NCBI RefSeq assembly: GCF_015352425.1
Contig: NZ_JADKNH010000009.1
Span: 1 to 64,000, forward strand
DNA length: 64,000 nt
Direction of reading: 5' to 3'
Source: Fusibacter ferrireducens
GTDB lineage: Bacteria > Bacillota > Clostridia > Peptostreptococcales > Acidaminobacteraceae
Positions 19,949-28,111 of the stretch are shown one piece after another (positions within the stretch are counted from its first letter, which is position 1; each line of letters opens with the position of its first letter). A program made the position numbers and the translations under genes. The notes under the pieces are model-generated. The model was given only the letters and a program-made list of their open reading frames with translations, was not told the origin of the DNA and did not search any database.

Positions 19949-21646
19949 TTATTTGGATACAGGCTTAATATTGATGTAGGTTTCATTATTAAAGATTGTA
20001 CCGTCTCCTGCAAATTGGATAAAGCCCTCATATTTATCTGTTCTGTATGCGTCATAGTAGCCTTGGTAATAGAGTGGAATATAAGGTGCATCTTCTAAGA
20101 TGATTTTTTGTGCTTCATGAACGGTTTCAAGTCTTTCCGCTTCATTAACTTGTGTGATTTGTAAGTCCACAAGCGCATCGTATTTTGGATTTGAATACAT
20201 GACTTCTTGGCGACCACCGATTTGATCTGTTGTGAGAACCGTTAGGATAAATCCTGGATCATAACCTGGCGTCCAACCCCAAATATACATATCAAAGTCA
20301 CAGAAATTATCTGCATCTAAGTTCATCATATCGCCAAGTGCAGAACCATCTATAGATTGAAGTTCTAAACCAATGCCGACTTCTTCAAGCCATTTGACAA
20401 TATAGAGCGCACTGTCTCTGTAATGCCATGCATAACCATCTGTTAAAAGTGCCATTCTGAAAGATAAAGTATCCCCCTCAGCATTCTTTCTCACTTTGAC
20501 ATCTCTACCGCTGATTTGAACGGTTTCAAAATCTGTAAAGCCCGCTTTTTCAAGTAGAGCAATTGCTTTTTCTGGACTGTACTCATGTTCGCCTGGTAAA
20601 TGCCATTTGCCTGCTGAAGTTGGAACGATCGTCGTCCCTGCATAACCGACGCCTTTTAGAACATCGTCTACAAGCTTTTGCTTATCAAGTGCTAGATTAA
20701 TGGCTTGTCTCACTTCTTTAATTTTAAGTGATTTGTTAACGGTTGATCTTGGATCATCCGAACTGTTAATACCAATCTCTGTTAATTTAGGTTGTAAATT
20801 CTTTAAGACCTTGACGTTGGGATCACTTTCAAGTTCTTCCGCTTGAGTGCCACTTGGTGAGAACATGTCTATGGATCCTGCTTTAAAAGCTTGATACATC
20901 GTATCTGAGTTTTCGAATAAAATGAATAGCAACCCATCTACATTTGGTTTTGTACCATAATAGTCTTCATATCTTTCGTATTCGAGTTCTGTGTTTTGCG
21001 GATTGAATTCTCCAACCAATTTCCAAGGTGATGTCCCAATCGGATTTGGATTTGTAAACTCAAGCATCTCTGCAAGTGGCATCGCACCAAAAATATGTTC
21101 TGGTACGATATAGATGACTTGAAGTGGTGTGTCTAGAAAATTGGCAACCGGTGTCTTCGTCGTGAATTTGACCTCATAATCGCCTAGCTTCTCAATCTTT
21201 TCAATTGATTTTACGTCAGCTTTTCTGCTAAAGCTCGCATTTTCGTTTTCCATGTTGTCTAAAATGATGCCATAAGTAAACATCACATCATCTGCATCGA
21301 AGGCTTCACCATCTTGCCATTTGATGCCTTCTTTGAGTTTAACCGTCCATTCGAGTCCATCATCAGAAGCTGTCCAACTGTCTGCTAAAATCCCTTTAAA
21401 CTCAAGTGTTTTGGCATCCTGAATCACCAATGTTTCATACATGCGCAGTGCATTGTGATCCGCTTGCATGGTTTGTATGAAAGGATTCGTATTTGTTGGG
21501 AAAGCTGTAATCCCCAAGTTGACAATGTGTTTTTCAGCAGGCGTCTCAGCCGCTGGTGTCGAACCGCCATCAGTTTTAGAAGTCCCACAAGCTGTAAGAC
21601 TTAATACCAATGTCAATATCAACAATAAACTAAAGATCTTTTTCAT
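19949..21646 (-). CDS. peptide-binding lipoprotein (SBP_bac_5 family)
   Basis: The product has 565 residues. A lipoprotein signal ends in SLTACG, placing the lipidated Cys at position 20, followed by a Ser/Thr/Pro/Glu-rich spacer. The family motifs are visible: LADSWTASDDGLEWTVKLKEGIKWQDGEAFDADDVMFTY and REVRQAINLALDKQKLV. It captures oligopeptides, or muropeptides like MppA, for the DppBCDF transporter. GGGGGAA precedes the ATG. It is the first gene of the locus and follows a good promoter at 21779-21807. Confidence 0.92.
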   Translation of the reverse strand: MKKIFSLLLILTLVLSLTACGTSKTDGGSTPAAETPAEKHIVNLGITAFPTNTNPFIQTMQADHNALRMYETLVIQDAKTLEFKGILADSWTASDDGLEWTVKLKEGIKWQDGEAFDADDVMFTYGIILDNMENENASFSRKADVKSIEKIEKLGDYEVKFTTKTPVANFLDTPLQVIYIVPEHIFGAMPLAEMLEFTNPNPIGTSPWKLVGEFNPQNTELEYERYEDYYGTKPNVDGLLFILFENSDTMYQAFKAGSIDMFSPSGTQAEELESDPNVKVLKNLQPKLTEIGINSSDDPRSTVNKSLKIKEVRQAINLALDKQKLVDDVLKGVGYAGTTIVPTSAGKWHLPGEHEYSPEKAIALLEKAGFTDFETVQISGRDVKVRKNAEGDTLSFRMALLTDGYAWHYRDSALYIVKWLEEVGIGLELQSIDGSALGDMMNLDADNFCDFDMYIWGWTPGYDPGFILTVLTTDQIGGRQEVMYSNPKYDALVDLQITQVNEAERLETVHEAQKIILEDAPYIPLYYQGYYDAYRTDKYEGFIQFAGDGTIFNNETYINIKPVSK

Positions 21647-21674
21647 GTTTTTTCCCCCATTCTTTTAAATATAT

Positions 21675-21697
21675 AAAAATGACTCTATGTCATTTTT
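21675..21697 (-). promoter_or_regulatory. leader hairpin of the peptide ABC operon
   Basis: AAAAATGAC and GTCATTTTT form a perfect 9-bp stem with a 5-nt loop inside the 5' untranslated region, about 30 nt before the start codon. Its 3' arm ends in five T and is followed by AT-rich sequence, so it could act as a weak attenuator or an mRNA stabiliser. Confidence 0.5.
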
Positions 21698-21778
21698 TGC
21701 CCCCAAATATGCTATAAGCTATTTATATCTACTTTTATTATCTGCTTTTATGCCCATTTATATTTTATGCCTACTTAT

Positions 21779-21807
21779 ATTTTATGCTTCTAAGAGTAAC
21801 GTGTCAA
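21779..21807 (-). promoter_or_regulatory. vegetative promoter of the peptide ABC operon
   Basis: The minus strand shows TTGACA and TAAAAT separated by 17 bp, a near-perfect sigma-A promoter. The start site would lie near 21772, giving a leader of about 125 nt. The motif TTTTCCGTAAA (21815-21825) just upstream of the -35 is shared with the SLH gene upstream region. Confidence 0.75.
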
Positions 21808-22045
21808 AATTCAGTTTTCCGTAAATACTCTAACGGTCATTCACTCTATATAGAGTACCCTTTTCCCATCGAGTTTAACAAGAGATTCCCCTGATAACGG
21901 CATACCTTATGTCACAGCAATAGAAGCTTTAAGCTGCTTTATAGAACGCGCAACCACTTCAATGGCAATTATTGCTCATTTCCTGATTTAAAAATATAGC
22001 TTATTTCCCGATTTCTGAATTCTGTTTATGGGTTGCCGCTTTATC

Positions 22046-22310
22046 TTACATTCTATATTTATTAGCAAATTTGATGCCATCTTTCACATATAGGCTTCTA
22101 TCAATGGATACAAGCCCACTGACACCATTCTTAAAATGCATTCCGATCTTCTCTAAGTCTTTAATTACAAATGTTCTACCCTATCTTATGCCTTTTACAA
22201 CTTTTTATAGCGACTTTAAAGCCTTTTTTGTCATTTACTATAATTACCACTGTTAAAGACACATCTGTCCTGAAAACAGGAAGACGGCCGACGATATCTA
22301 GGATTTCTCA
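22046..22310 (-). pseudogene. broken coding remnant, family not recognised
   Basis: Two adjacent minus-strand frames look protein-like but are broken by a stop and frame change. The first reads through EILDIVGRLPVFRTDV and VNDKKGFKVAIKSCKRHKIG before a stop. The second continues at once in another frame with GRTFVIKDLEKIGM, VSGLVSIDRSLYVKDGIK and ends FANKYRM. Together they look like the C-terminal 90 residues of a former gene. No start or ribosome site is present. It lies in the 870-bp gap between the ABC operon and the LysR gene; I do not recognise the family. Confidence 0.35.
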
Positions 22311-22423
22311 ACAATCACTTGTTTCTCACCTGAGTAGATCAAATGTCATTCCAATTGAATCCTGTTTGATCGGAATCAAAACATAATCGCCCTCAAGAGA
22401 CTCCCAAGACCCCTCTTGAACAT

Positions 22424-22473
22424 GAAGAGGCCTAAAGCAATTCAAAATAATTTGATTTACTCTAGACCTCTTC
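22424..22473 (-). terminator. hairpin after the LysR gene
   Basis: An extended imperfect palindrome (GAAGAGG with CCTCTTC, inner CTA/TAG and TCAAATT/TTTTGA parts) lies about 45 bp beyond the LysR stop. No T-run follows on the minus strand, so it may act as a 3' stabiliser rather than a classical terminator. Confidence 0.45.
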
Positions 22474-22518
22474 GTCAGATCTTTATGCCCTATTGACTTC
22501 TTCCAGTAAAAAACAACT

Positions 22519-23418
22519 TTATAAAGTCCTATATTTCAGATTGAATTCACTAAAAATATATCTTTGAATTTTTTCTAGTATTTTACTGTATCTCACATTC
22601 TTTTTCGCAATTAATACCAATCTACAAGTAATATCGTACTCAAGTTCTAAAAGTTTATATCTTGGATTTGCTGCCATGGATTTCGCAATGAAATCAGGAA
22701 GTATTAAAAGTCCTTCTTTGTGCAAAATCATATTTTGTACATATTCTGCGTTTAAAGCTGAAAAAACATGCTTCTTGCCCAACGGATTCAAATCGTTTGC
22801 ATTTATAATTTGTAAGACATCATCCGTCGTAATAATGGTTTCTCTCAAAAATGATTGTAAGCTCAGATTATTCTTCTTTTCAAACCCATGCTGATGAGAT
22901 ACCAAACCCATAAGATTACAGGGCATCAGATTGCTTACATCATAATCGCCTGTGACCTCAAACTCTTTTTGCGGCGATAATAACAGGGAGATATCCATTG
23001 TCTTTATAAAATTAGGACTGATTAAAGATAATTTATCCGTCTCGTAATAGCTGATTGGCAAGCCAGGATTTAATGCACAGAATTCTGCTATGATTTTACC
23101 AAAGAAGAGATTCCCCAAAAACGGAGACACCGCTATTTTAATGGGAGCATCCAGATGAGTCCGTGTCATTTCAATGTTTTTCCGGATATTATGGAAATTA
23201 TCAATAAGATTTGTGGCATCTGCAAATAAAATTTCACCCTCTTTTGTGAGTTCAAAGATTGCCCCATCTCTAATAAATAATCGAGAATCCAATTCTTCTT
23301 CCAAATGCCTAATAGACTTGCTAAGTGCTGGCTGAGAGACATAACAATTTGCAGCCGCCTTTGTAAAGCTTTTCTCTTTAGCTACCTCTACAAAATATAT
23401 GAGCTGTTTAATATCCAA
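22519..23418 (-). CDS. LysR-family transcriptional regulator
   Basis: The product has 299 residues. The winged-helix DNA-binding domain is clear (MDIKQLIYFVEVAKEKSFTKAA, then CYVSQPALSKSIRHLEEELDSRLFIR, residues 1-60), followed by a two-lobed ligand-binding domain (about 90-295). The start is a TTG with AAGAAGG about 10 nt upstream. It is 18 bp downstream of the TetR gene and probably co-transcribed. It faces away from the symporter/CoA-transferase operon, its likely target. The effector is unknown. Confidence 0.9.
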   Translation of the reverse strand: MDIKQLIYFVEVAKEKSFTKAAANCYVSQPALSKSIRHLEEELDSRLFIRDGAIFELTKEGEILFADATNLIDNFHNIRKNIEMTRTHLDAPIKIAVSPFLGNLFFGKIIAEFCALNPGLPISYYETDKLSLISPNFIKTMDISLLLSPQKEFEVTGDYDVSNLMPCNLMGLVSHQHGFEKKNNLSLQSFLRETIITTDDVLQIINANDLNPLGKKHVFSALNAEYVQNMILHKEGLLILPDFIAKSMAANPRYKLLELEYDITCRLVLIAKKNVRYSKILEKIQRYIFSEFNLKYRTL

Positions 23419-23436
23419 AAAATCACAACCTTCTTT

Positions 23437-24060
23437 TTATTCTGTTCCGGTGCTCGTTGCTTCCCTCACCATTAGAGCAATATTATCTGCAAATCTCATC
23501 ACCACTTCATCTAGAATATCTTCTCCAATTTCCATGCGATGGTAATTTAAAAAACTAAGACTTCTCATCATGCCAGCAACAACTTCAGTTCTTATGGGGC
23601 AAATTAAATCATTTGCTGAAATCCAACTATCGATAATTTGGCAGAGTTTTTCACTGCTCAACCTTTTGAATTCTCTTAACCTTTCGTGCCCAGCTTGATC
23701 GAAAATAGATGAGACAGTTGAAGGTTCATAGGCTTTTGATAAAATAGGATGTTCCAACAAGTGACGTCTGTTCTCAATAATATAGGCCAGCAATAAATCG
23801 GATAGTTTACCTTTTTTATATAAAAATAAACTTTCCATCTTGCCATTCAACTTTTTCCATTCCCTCTCATACAGATCAAGATAAAAAGCACCCTTTGAAC
23901 CATAAAACAGATAAAATGTACCTTTTCCAATATGTGCTTCTTTTGTAATGTCTTCAATAGTTGTTTTTCCGACACCAAATTTAGTGAATAAAACCATCCC
24001 TGCATCCAGAATCTTATCTTGAATGAGCTCTTTTTCTTCTGGTGAAAAATGTCTCGGCAT
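23437..24060 (-). CDS. TetR-family transcriptional regulator
   Basis: The product has 207 residues. The N-terminal helix-turn-helix is typical (ILDAGMVLFTKFGVGKTTIEDITKEAHIGKGTFYLFYGSK, about 15-55); the C-terminal helical domain would bind a ligand. AGGGGATG precedes the ATG. It is transcribed divergently from the symporter operon, and a perfect 19-bp palindrome lies between the two promoters, the usual layout for a TetR repressor controlling its neighbour and itself. Confidence 0.9.
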   Translation of the reverse strand: MPRHFSPEEKELIQDKILDAGMVLFTKFGVGKTTIEDITKEAHIGKGTFYLFYGSKGAFYLDLYEREWKKLNGKMESLFLYKKGKLSDLLLAYIIENRRHLLEHPILSKAYEPSTVSSIFDQAGHERLREFKRLSSEKLCQIIDSWISANDLICPIRTEVVAGMMRSLSFLNYHRMEIGEDILDEVVMRFADNIALMVREATSTGTE

Positions 24061-24146
24061 TTACATCATCCCCTTAACAATCAAATTTTATGCATTTCCC
24101 CATTCATATAAGGGATCTCTTGAAAGTCTGTGTAAGGCTTTTTTTT

Positions 24147-24174
24147 AGTATATCAAACCGAAAAACAATGTCAA
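24147..24174 (-). promoter_or_regulatory. promoter of the tetR-lysR genes
   Basis: The minus strand shows TTGACA and TATACT separated by 16 bp. The palindrome at 24189-24207 lies 15 bp upstream of the -35. Confidence 0.7.
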
Positions 24175-24188
24175 TGACCAAAATTCAT

Positions 24189-24207
24189 TTATAACCACTG
24201 GTTATAA
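24189..24207. promoter_or_regulatory. putative TetR operator, 19-bp perfect palindrome
   Basis: TTATAACCACTGGTTATAA is symmetric over 9+1+9 bases and lies between the divergent tetR and symporter promoters. Its size matches TetR-family operators. Binding by the adjacent regulator is inferred. Confidence 0.65.
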
Positions 24208-24225
24208 GTTATGAATTATTGGTAT

Positions 24226-24254
24226 TTCACAACATTAAAGTATCACTATATAAT
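24226..24254 (+). promoter_or_regulatory. promoter of the symporter/CoA-transferase operon
   Basis: TTCACA and TATAAT are separated by 17 bp. The start site would be near 24261, giving a leader of about 185 nt before the first gene at 24448. The palindrome at 24189-24207 lies just upstream. Confidence 0.6.
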
Positions 24255-24447
24255 CACATTAGATATTGTGTCAGAAAATTCAGACGATTATTTGATTTAC
24301 CAGAGAAATGATATCAAAAAGGGGGACAAGCAAAAAAACATCTCAAAATTAGCTCTAGGTAGGGAAACGCAGGCAATCATTTATTTGGGTAGTAACAATG
24401 GTTAAGGAGTCAACATCCTAACCAACAATCTATTTAGGAGGATTAAT

Positions 24448-24915
24448 ATGATTGAATCTTCAAACAAGAATGACATTCTTATTGTGACCACAGGGATTTT
24501 ATGGGGCGCTATAACCATCATGGCATGGGTAGGCTACTGGTATCAAGGCATTTTCGTTTCTTTCGTCATGATGTTGCTGTACCTCATTGCTGGTGCCAAG
24601 CGCCATGGCAAGCTCGAAAAAGGGTTTATGTTGTATCCTATTTTAGCTTGGTTTGTACTTTGGGTAGTCAGTTTTAGACTGGTGGGCTATTATTCAACTC
24701 TTTTCAGAAATAACGCCCCCACTTTTACCGTTATGGGGTTTCATCCTTCTTTTGCATGGCTATTCATAGCATGGGTAGGCTCTGTATTAACGCTATCTTT
24801 GGGCTTTTACTACAACAAAGACAAGTGGCTTTCTCAAGAAGACTGGGCGTCCTATCAGGCAAAAATTAAATCCCTGAACCAAGAATTGAACAAAGGAGGT
24901 AAATTGTATGAGTAA
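24448..24915 (+). CDS. small membrane protein paired with a sodium symporter
   Basis: The product has 155 residues with about four hydrophobic segments (near 12-30, 33-48, 61-80 and 97-120) and a charged C-terminal tail (about 122-155). AGGAGG lies 7 nt before the ATG. It overlaps the symporter gene by 8 nt, so the two are coupled. I do not recognise a named family; by position it is like the small membrane proteins that accompany many SSS transporters (DUF485-like partners), but the sequence is longer. It may help assembly or tune the symporter. Confidence 0.75.
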   Translation: MIESSNKNDILIVTTGILWGAITIMAWVGYWYQGIFVSFVMMLLYLIAGAKRHGKLEKGFMLYPILAWFVLWVVSFRLVGYYSTLFRNNAPTFTVMGFHPSFAWLFIAWVGSVLTLSLGFYYNKDKWLSQEDWASYQAKIKSLNQELNKGGKLYE

Positions 24916-26422
24916 TAGTGCAAGAGTTGCCATTGCACTTTGTGCATTTGGTATTATAGTCGTTTCTCTTTTAATAGGCTGGTGGTCTAAAAAGAAAATG
25001 AGTAACGCCCAATCCTTCTTTGGAAGCACCGCATTATTTGGTCCAGCCGCTGTGGGATTGGCAACGATGTCAGCAGCAGCCAGTGTTTTTGCCGTAATGG
25101 GTGTTCCCGGTAATTTCTACGTGCTTGGCAATACCATCAATCTCTGGATTCTGTCCTCGGGTGGCTTTGCAATGAGTTATATTATTCTAGGCAAAAAGAT
25201 GCGCGCTATGGCTGAAATCGCTCCGATCTCAACTCTAGGAGATGTAGCCGCTTTACGCTTTGAAAATCACCGAGGCATCAAACTGGTCTTCGCTATATTA
25301 ATTTTCCTTGCCAGCATTGCTTATCTTTCTTCTCAGATTAAAGGCGTTACAGTTCTATTTGGATATTTACTGGGCTGGTCTCCTTTGACTTCCGCACTGA
25401 TTATTTTTGGCGTTCTCATCATCTACACCGCTATCAGTGGGGATGTGGGTGGCTTGTTGACCCAAGCTTTTCAAGGGTTTGTCATGGTGATTGCAGGCAT
25501 CATCTTGATCATTTCTTTCTATGTTATTACTGGCGGTATGGGGAATGCAGTGATGACTATTGCTGCTATGCCAACGGTAACAGGTGCCGGTATTACCAAA
25601 ACATTTTCACCTAACATGTTAGATGGTTGGGGCATAGCCACTAATGGCACCACAATGGCATTCATCATTATGCCTATGATTGGACTGTTGGGACAACCCG
25701 CTATTTTATCCAGAATGTATGCATTAAAAGACCCTAGAGATATGCCCAAAATGGGATTGTTCGCATCTGTAGCACATTTATTTGTTTCATTTTTAGCGGT
25801 CGTTGCAGGGATGGGGGCTATGTATTTAGTGGCCAGCGGCAAAATCATGCCTTTAGAAAATGCAGATAGTGCGATTCTTGCTTTTTCAGAATATGTGGGG
25901 GTCATCGGACAAATTTTCACCTATGCCGCCGTGATCAGCGCAGCATTATCCACTTCCAGCATGTTTTTAACCATGGCTTCAGGAATGATTGCTAGAGATG
26001 TTCCCGATGCACTTGGCATCAAACTCAGTTCTCAAAAACAAGTCACTATAGGCCGTGTGGCAATGATCGTCCTCGGTATTGCAACCATCATATTCACTCT
26101 GAAAAGCGGTTCTATGGTTGCCATGTTGACGACACTTGGCTATGGTACTTTTATTACCGCTACATTCCCTGTCTTCGTGATCGGGTTATTATGGAAGGGT
26201 TGCAGCAAAGAGGGTGCTTTTTCAGGCCTTTTAGTATCCTTAATTTTGAACATCACCTGCATGTTTTTAGTAGGCACAGGCATCAAATGGCCAGGCGGGT
26301 TACCTTGGTACATGAACGTTATCGCTTTATCTATCCTAGTTACTATTGTGGTTTCCCTGTTCACAAAGGGGGCTAAAGGGGATGCGCTTGATCCTCGTGT
26401 CAAAGCCGCAATGGAATTGTAA
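24908..26422 (+). CDS. sodium:solute symporter (SSS family)
   Basis: The product has 504 residues with about 13 membrane segments. The N-terminal part (SNAQSFFGSTALFGPAAVGLATMSAAASVFAVMGVPG), the middle (ISTLGDVAALRFENHRG) and the sodium-site segment near 'AAVISAALSTSSMFLTMASGMIARDV' are typical of SSS transporters of the PanF/PutP branch. It imports a solute with sodium. The following hydrolase and CoA-transferase genes suggest a carboxylate or ester/lactone substrate. GGAGG precedes the ATG inside the end of the previous gene. Confidence 0.9.
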   Translation: MSNSARVAIALCAFGIIVVSLLIGWWSKKKMSNAQSFFGSTALFGPAAVGLATMSAAASVFAVMGVPGNFYVLGNTINLWILSSGGFAMSYIILGKKMRAMAEIAPISTLGDVAALRFENHRGIKLVFAILIFLASIAYLSSQIKGVTVLFGYLLGWSPLTSALIIFGVLIIYTAISGDVGGLLTQAFQGFVMVIAGIILIISFYVITGGMGNAVMTIAAMPTVTGAGITKTFSPNMLDGWGIATNGTTMAFIIMPMIGLLGQPAILSRMYALKDPRDMPKMGLFASVAHLFVSFLAVVAGMGAMYLVASGKIMPLENADSAILAFSEYVGVIGQIFTYAAVISAALSTSSMFLTMASGMIARDVPDALGIKLSSQKQVTIGRVAMIVLGIATIIFTLKSGSMVAMLTTLGYGTFITATFPVFVIGLLWKGCSKEGAFSGLLVSLILNITCMFLVGTGIKWPGGLPWYMNVIALSILVTIVVSLFTKGAKGDALDPRVKAAMEL

Positions 26423-26457
26423 ATATATCACAAATTATAGGAGGTATCATCAAGTCA

Positions 26458-27300
26458 ATGAAAAAAGAATATCTAAAAAAAATCGGTAATTTCGAATTCT
26501 ATCTAATGGAATGGGAGGGCCTAAAAGGCCCCATCTTCTGCATCCACGCATTAACAGGTAATGCAAATCACTTTCAGTTAATTGCAAATACACTTGGCGG
26601 AGAATACCATCTCATCTCCTATGATCTCAGAGGCAGAGGCAACAGTTCTCCAGCAGATCCCGACAGCAACGTCATGAAACATGCTGAAGATGCCCTCGCC
26701 ATTATGGAGGATCTCGGTCTTAAAAATCCATTGATTATCGGACACTCTATGGGCGCTTATACAGCCGCTATCATTGCGTCGCGCAGAAAAGATATCCGCG
26801 GTATTGTGCTCTTAGATGGTGCTGGCGTTGTCACTGAACAAGATGTTGAAAATATTGAACCTGCTCTGGAGAGGGTTCGAAATATATTTGAACAAAAAGA
26901 AGACTATGTCGAAGGCGCTCGCAAGTCATACGAAGCCATGGGCCTTGCTTGGAATGAAGTGCTCAGCAACAGCGTTAACCACGAAATTGGTCAAACCACT
27001 GAGGGTAAGTTTAAATGCAAAGGTAGTGCAGACGCCATCCATAGCGACTTAGTCAGTCTACTAGAATATCCCCATGAGTCTATTCTGCCTAATATCTCCT
27101 GCCCTGTATTATTGGTGTACGCAAAGGGTAGCCTAGGAAATGCACCGCTTTATTATGAGAAAGCGTATGATAAAACCAAAGCACTCATAAAACATTTAGA
27201 CTACTATATTACAGATGCAAATCATTTTACGATGATGCATAAAGACATTCCTGAACTTCAAAACACAATACATCATTTTGTGGAAAAATGTTTTAAATAG
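26458..27300 (+). CDS. alpha/beta hydrolase
   Basis: The product has 280 residues. The oxyanion segment (FCIHALTGNANHFQ), the DLRGRGNS strand, the nucleophile elbow GHSMGA (Ser97), an acid in the YAKGS region and the catalytic His in DANHFTMMH fit the fold. It resembles esterases and enol-lactonases such as PcaD. AGGAGGT lies 12 nt before the ATG. In this operon it may release a carboxylic acid that the CoA-transferase then activates; this is inference. Confidence 0.85.
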   Translation: MKKEYLKKIGNFEFYLMEWEGLKGPIFCIHALTGNANHFQLIANTLGGEYHLISYDLRGRGNSSPADPDSNVMKHAEDALAIMEDLGLKNPLIIGHSMGAYTAAIIASRRKDIRGIVLLDGAGVVTEQDVENIEPALERVRNIFEQKEDYVEGARKSYEAMGLAWNEVLSNSVNHEIGQTTEGKFKCKGSADAIHSDLVSLLEYPHESILPNISCPVLLVYAKGSLGNAPLYYEKAYDKTKALIKHLDYYITDANHFTMMHKDIPELQNTIHHFVEKCFK

Positions 27301-27359
27301 ACCGCTATAAAATAGATGGGTCTATAATTTGACAGGTCGTTAAAAAAAGGAGAAAGTCG

Positions 27360-28088
27360 ATGAATAAAGTAAGATCGCTCGACGATGTTATCAACCAAGT
27401 CAAAGATGGTATGACAATCATGATCGGCGGATTCTTGGGGGTGGGCTCACCCTTGCAGTGCCTCGAAAAACTTTCTGAAAAGAACGTTAAAGACTTAACC
27501 GTGATTGCCATTGTCAATTCCTATCCTGGCGGTAATTTTGATCTAGCACCTCTGTTTAAACAAAAACAGATTCGTAAATTTATTACTGCACATTCGGGCA
27601 CTTGTCCGGAAGCCATACAAGCTTACAAAAATGGAGAAGTTGAAATAGAATACTATCCCATGGGGACACTGATTGAAAAAATCCGAGCAGGCGGTGCTGG
27701 CCTAGGTGCCGTTGTTACACCAATAGGTGTAGATACCCTAGTGGAAAAGGGGAAGGAAAAAATCACGATTGACGGCAAACCCTATTTGATAGAATTACCA
27801 CTTCGTGCTGATATCGCCTTTATAAAAGGTTTCCGAGCAGATACACTTGGCAATATCCAATATCGTGGCATTGCCATAAACAGCAATCCCGTCATGGCTT
27901 CAGCCGCTGATTATACGGTTGCGGAAGTCAATGAAATCGTAGAATTGGGATCTATTGATCCTGAAAGGGTTGGAACCCCATGTATTTTTGTAAATGCTGT
28001 CGTCGAGGGCTATCCAATCGCCGAACAGCAGGCACTCTATCGTGAACTTTGGATTAAAAGTGGCTATTTACACCCTAAAGCGGAATAA
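27360..28088 (+). CDS. 3-oxoacid/acyl CoA-transferase, subunit A
   Basis: The product has 242 residues, family I CoA-transferase alpha subunit (AtoD/ScoA/PcaI type). Motifs: DGMTIMIGGFLGVGSP with the glycine-rich CoA loop, the GTLIEKIRAGGAGLGAVVTP segment, and the central 'LRADIAFIKGFRADTLGN'. It works with subunit B encoded 23 bp downstream. It is slightly longer than AtoD (about 220), with an extended C-terminus. GGAG lies 8 nt before the ATG. The acid substrate is not fixed by sequence. Confidence 0.9.
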   Translation: MNKVRSLDDVINQVKDGMTIMIGGFLGVGSPLQCLEKLSEKNVKDLTVIAIVNSYPGGNFDLAPLFKQKQIRKFITAHSGTCPEAIQAYKNGEVEIEYYPMGTLIEKIRAGGAGLGAVVTPIGVDTLVEKGKEKITIDGKPYLIELPLRADIAFIKGFRADTLGNIQYRGIAINSNPVMASAADYTVAEVNEIVELGSIDPERVGTPCIFVNAVVEGYPIAEQQALYRELWIKSGYLHPKAE

Positions 28089-28111
28089 CTGAAGACAGGA
28101 GGTCAACCCAA

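Noticed and set aside
24211-24405. 64-codon frame before the symporter operon
   Set aside because: It begins upstream of the likely -10 box, lacks a ribosome site and has no recognisable protein features; it is treated as promoter and leader DNA.
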